From contig NZ_JAAGUY010000017.1 of the NCBI RefSeq assembly GCF_010868145.1, forward strand, positions 62,001-126,000: a stretch of DNA of 64,000 nucleotides. Reading direction: 5' to 3'. Positions within the stretch are counted from its first letter, which is position 1, and every line of letters starts with the position of its first letter. The notes under the pieces were generated by a model. The model made no database searches and was not told the DNA's origin. It saw only the letters and a list, made by a program, of their open reading frames with translations. Position numbers and translations under genes: made by a program. This DNA comes from Nocardia cyriacigeorgica (GTDB lineage: Bacteria; Actinomycetota; Actinomycetes; Mycobacteriales; Mycobacteriaceae). Shown here in pieces: positions 62,261 to 64,000 of the stretch.

Positions 62261-64000
62261 TGCAATCCTCTTTCCAGGGCCATCTGAAACATTTCTACCG
62301 ACCGTCGTTCGAGGGCGGCCTTCAGGGCAGATTCGTTCGGTGTCGGATCCCGTCCTTCGGATTCGGCGAGCGCCTTGAGGTCACGCCGACCCTCGTAAAG
62401 AGCGTGTTCATAATCTGCAACTTCGTCGATGTGGCTGAGGTGCAGTCGAAGTTCGGCGATGTGGCCATTCGGCATCCTGACCTTCATTTGGAGATCGCGA
62501 TAGCCGGAGCCTACTGGTTCGTTGAATCGATCATCGAAGTCTACGATTTCTATCCGCTCATCATGCGCAAGCAATCCGGCTGCACGATAGATATCTGCCA
62601 CACTGTCGAACACGATTTTCGCACCGACTAGGTCCGTGAGCCTGGAGGCGTTTCCTTGGTAGCCGGCGATCTTGTCCTCGGCGCGGACCCTGTCCTTCGG
62701 CTCGCGCCGCCAGCCGGGCTGCCCATTTGTCTCCTCAGCTACTTCACGGACGACGTCGTTCAAGGCTTCCTGCGTGGCCTGCCATTGCGCATACTGACGA
62801 TCGAGATACTGACTCCGGTACTCCCGATCCTCCATTCTGCTCACGTCGAAATCAGGTTGGCGCCGGTCGGTTTCCAAGTAGTCCTCGGTCGAGGTCCGCA
62901 GGACCTCCGAGATGGTGCGTTGTTCCGCTGTGAGTGGTGTCGGCTCGGGCCCGGATGCCGATTCGTTGTCGGCGAGGATTTCGTCGGCTCCCCGGTCACG
63001 CACTTCATGTGCGGCATCAGCCAGGACAGGAATCGCCTCGGGATGGTTCATCAGAGATGCGAGTGTCTTGGGGCGAGCGAGTAGCGATTTCTCCAGGTAG
63101 TCGGTCTCCTGGAGCAGTGCCGCTAGTTCAGGATGCTGCGGGAGAAGCTGTCGAACCGCTTGTCCGATGGGCATCTCGGCGCCGTCTACAACGGTGGTCG
63201 TACCTTGCTCGTCAGCGTGACGTAGCGCCTCCACGACATGAGGTTGTGTCAGGTACTCCTCCGCGCTCAGCAGCGGAGGAAGGCTTGTATCGCCCGATGC
63301 CGGATCGGGGTTTTCGGGGCCGCCGTCTTCGGTCTCGCTCCCCGTGGGGCGTTTCGGCTGTCCCTCGGGAGTTTCGGTCACGGGATCCGAGTAATCCTGA
63401 TCGGGGTCGACTACAGGATTCCGGTCGGCATCCATCGTGATCGCCCAAACGTCACCGACGCCATCCGAAAATGGGAAATAGTCTGTGATCGTTCGAGTTT
63501 GAAAATCGACCCACAGCAGGCGGCCGTTATCATTGATCAACGCGAGCTGGTGAGAGCCGGGATCGCAAGGAAGCCCGGTGTCAGGGTCGATTTCTGGTGG
63601 ATCGGGTGCCCAGTCGACGAGAACTGCTGCGGTTGCGCCAGGCCCGGCATCGGCTACCCGTTGCATGGCCTCGTCGAGTCCGTCCTCACCGGTTCCGGTG
63701 TGCGAATACCGTGCGCCTGCCCACTCTTCCATGTTGGATATGCCGTCGATCTCCCCCGCCCAATCGGGTCGGCCGAACTCGTCGGTCTCCAGCATCCTCG
63801 CAGCGGCGGCTTGGGGGTCGCCGTAGAACGTCGACAAGCCGGCTCGAGTCGCATCGACACAGTTGATGCCCCGGCCCGAGTCGGCCCACGGCCCGCCATC
63901 ATTGATCTCGTCTACCCACGAGTGGTTGACAGGAGGGGGTACCAGCGGCTCGCCGTCGGGTCTGCGCGGCACCGCACTCTCGACAGCTTGCTGAAACTCG
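62257..64000 (-). CDS. Multidomain toxin: papain-fold (glutamine deamidase-like) segment plus RelA/SpoT-like C-terminus (5' partial)
   Basis: The frame stays open to the right edge, so the N-terminus is missing; at least 580 residues are visible. Near the edge is a Tox-PL/papain-like region: GINCVDATRAGL with a candidate nucleophile Cys (codon 63859-63861), then DPGSHQLALINDNGRLLWVD with candidate His and Asp. A Pro/Asp/Glu-rich linker follows. The C-terminal 180 residues resemble RelA/SpoT nucleotidyltransferases: SRLTDLVGAKIVFDSVAD, DDRF, then GYRDLQMKVRMPNG and AELRLHLSHI. Such domains in toxins (ToxSAS-like) make alarmones or modify tRNA. The stop overlaps the next gene. Confidence 0.82.
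   Translation of the reverse strand, partial: EFQQAVESAVPRRPDGEPLVPPPVNHSWVDEINDGGPWADSGRGINCVDATRAGLSTFYGDPQAAAARMLETDEFGRPDWAGEIDGISNMEEWAGARYSHTGTGEDGLDEAMQRVADAGPGATAAVLVDWAPDPPEIDPDTGLPCDPGSHQLALINDNGRLLWVDFQTRTITDYFPFSDGVGDVWAITMDADRNPVVDPDQDYSDPVTETPEGQPKRPTGSETEDGGPENPDPASGDTSLPPLLSAEEYLTQPHVVEALRHADEQGTTTVVDGAEMPIGQAVRQLLPQHPELAALLQETDYLEKSLLARPKTLASLMNHPEAIPVLADAAHEVRDRGADEILADNESASGPEPTPLTAEQRTISEVLRTSTEDYLETDRRQPDFDVSRMEDREYRSQYLDRQYAQWQATQEALNDVVREVAEETNGQPGWRREPKDRVRAEDKIAGYQGNASRLTDLVGAKIVFDSVADIYRAAGLLAHDERIEIVDFDDRFNEPVGSGYRDLQMKVRMPNGHIAELRLHLSHIDEVADYEHALYEGRRDLKALAESEGRDPTPNESALKAALERRSVEMFQMALERGLQ

Overview
The window is GC-rich DNA from a mycolic-acid-type actinomycete, most likely Nocardia or a close relative. 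The evidence is a complete yrbE/mce lipid-import operon, a leucine-degradation cluster in the order known from Mycobacterium tuberculosis (accD1-accA1-fadE19-maoC-citE with a divergent TetR), frequent GTG starts and 1- to 4-base stop/start overlaps. No rRNA, tRNA, CRISPR array or intact insertion sequence was seen.

Layout. 1-17.1 kb: the 3' part of a giant non-ribosomal peptide synthetase (five complete C-A-T modules plus a thioesterase; it continues past the left edge), followed by an MbtH-like protein. 17.2-24.4 kb: a kinase-like phosphotransferase, a transposase-HTH/coiled-coil protein, a molybdopterin oxidoreductase, a GNAT acetyltransferase, a beta-lactamase-like lipoprotein and a DUF2236 protein. 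24.8-34.7 kb: an mce operon that opens with two very small membrane-protein genes, then yrbEA-yrbEB-mceA to mceF and an Mce-associated protein. 34.8-37.5 kb: two tandem paralogous regulators, each with two TetR domains (the architecture of Mce3R).

37.6-48.8 kb: ketone-body and leucine catabolism. Methylcrotonyl-CoA carboxylase subunits, an acyl-CoA dehydrogenase, a MaoC hydratase, a CitE-type lyase and acetoacetyl-CoA synthetase lie on the minus strand. A divergent TetR gene is separated from them by a duplicated palindromic operator. A 3-hydroxybutyrate dehydrogenase and an MHS-family transporter follow, with a divergent LysR gene. Together they can take leucine or 3-hydroxybutyrate to acetoacetate and then to acetoacetyl-CoA. 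49.8-56.2 kb: hypothetical genes, an ABC exporter divergent from a LiaRS/NarXL-like two-component system, a PPOX flavin/F420 oxidoreductase and cobM.

56.2-64 kb is accessory: small hypothetical genes, an XRE-TPR regulator, a perfect 20-bp AT-rich inverted repeat, then a tightly packed minus-strand array of polymorphic-toxin genes. The array begins (off the right edge) with a protein carrying a papain-fold/glutamine-deamidase-like segment and a C-terminal RelA/SpoT-like domain. It continues through several immunity-like proteins, a frameshifted relic and a YwqK/MORN protein, and ends with a TNT-type (NAD-glycohydrolase family) toxin whose N-terminal domain is shared with the small gene that follows it.
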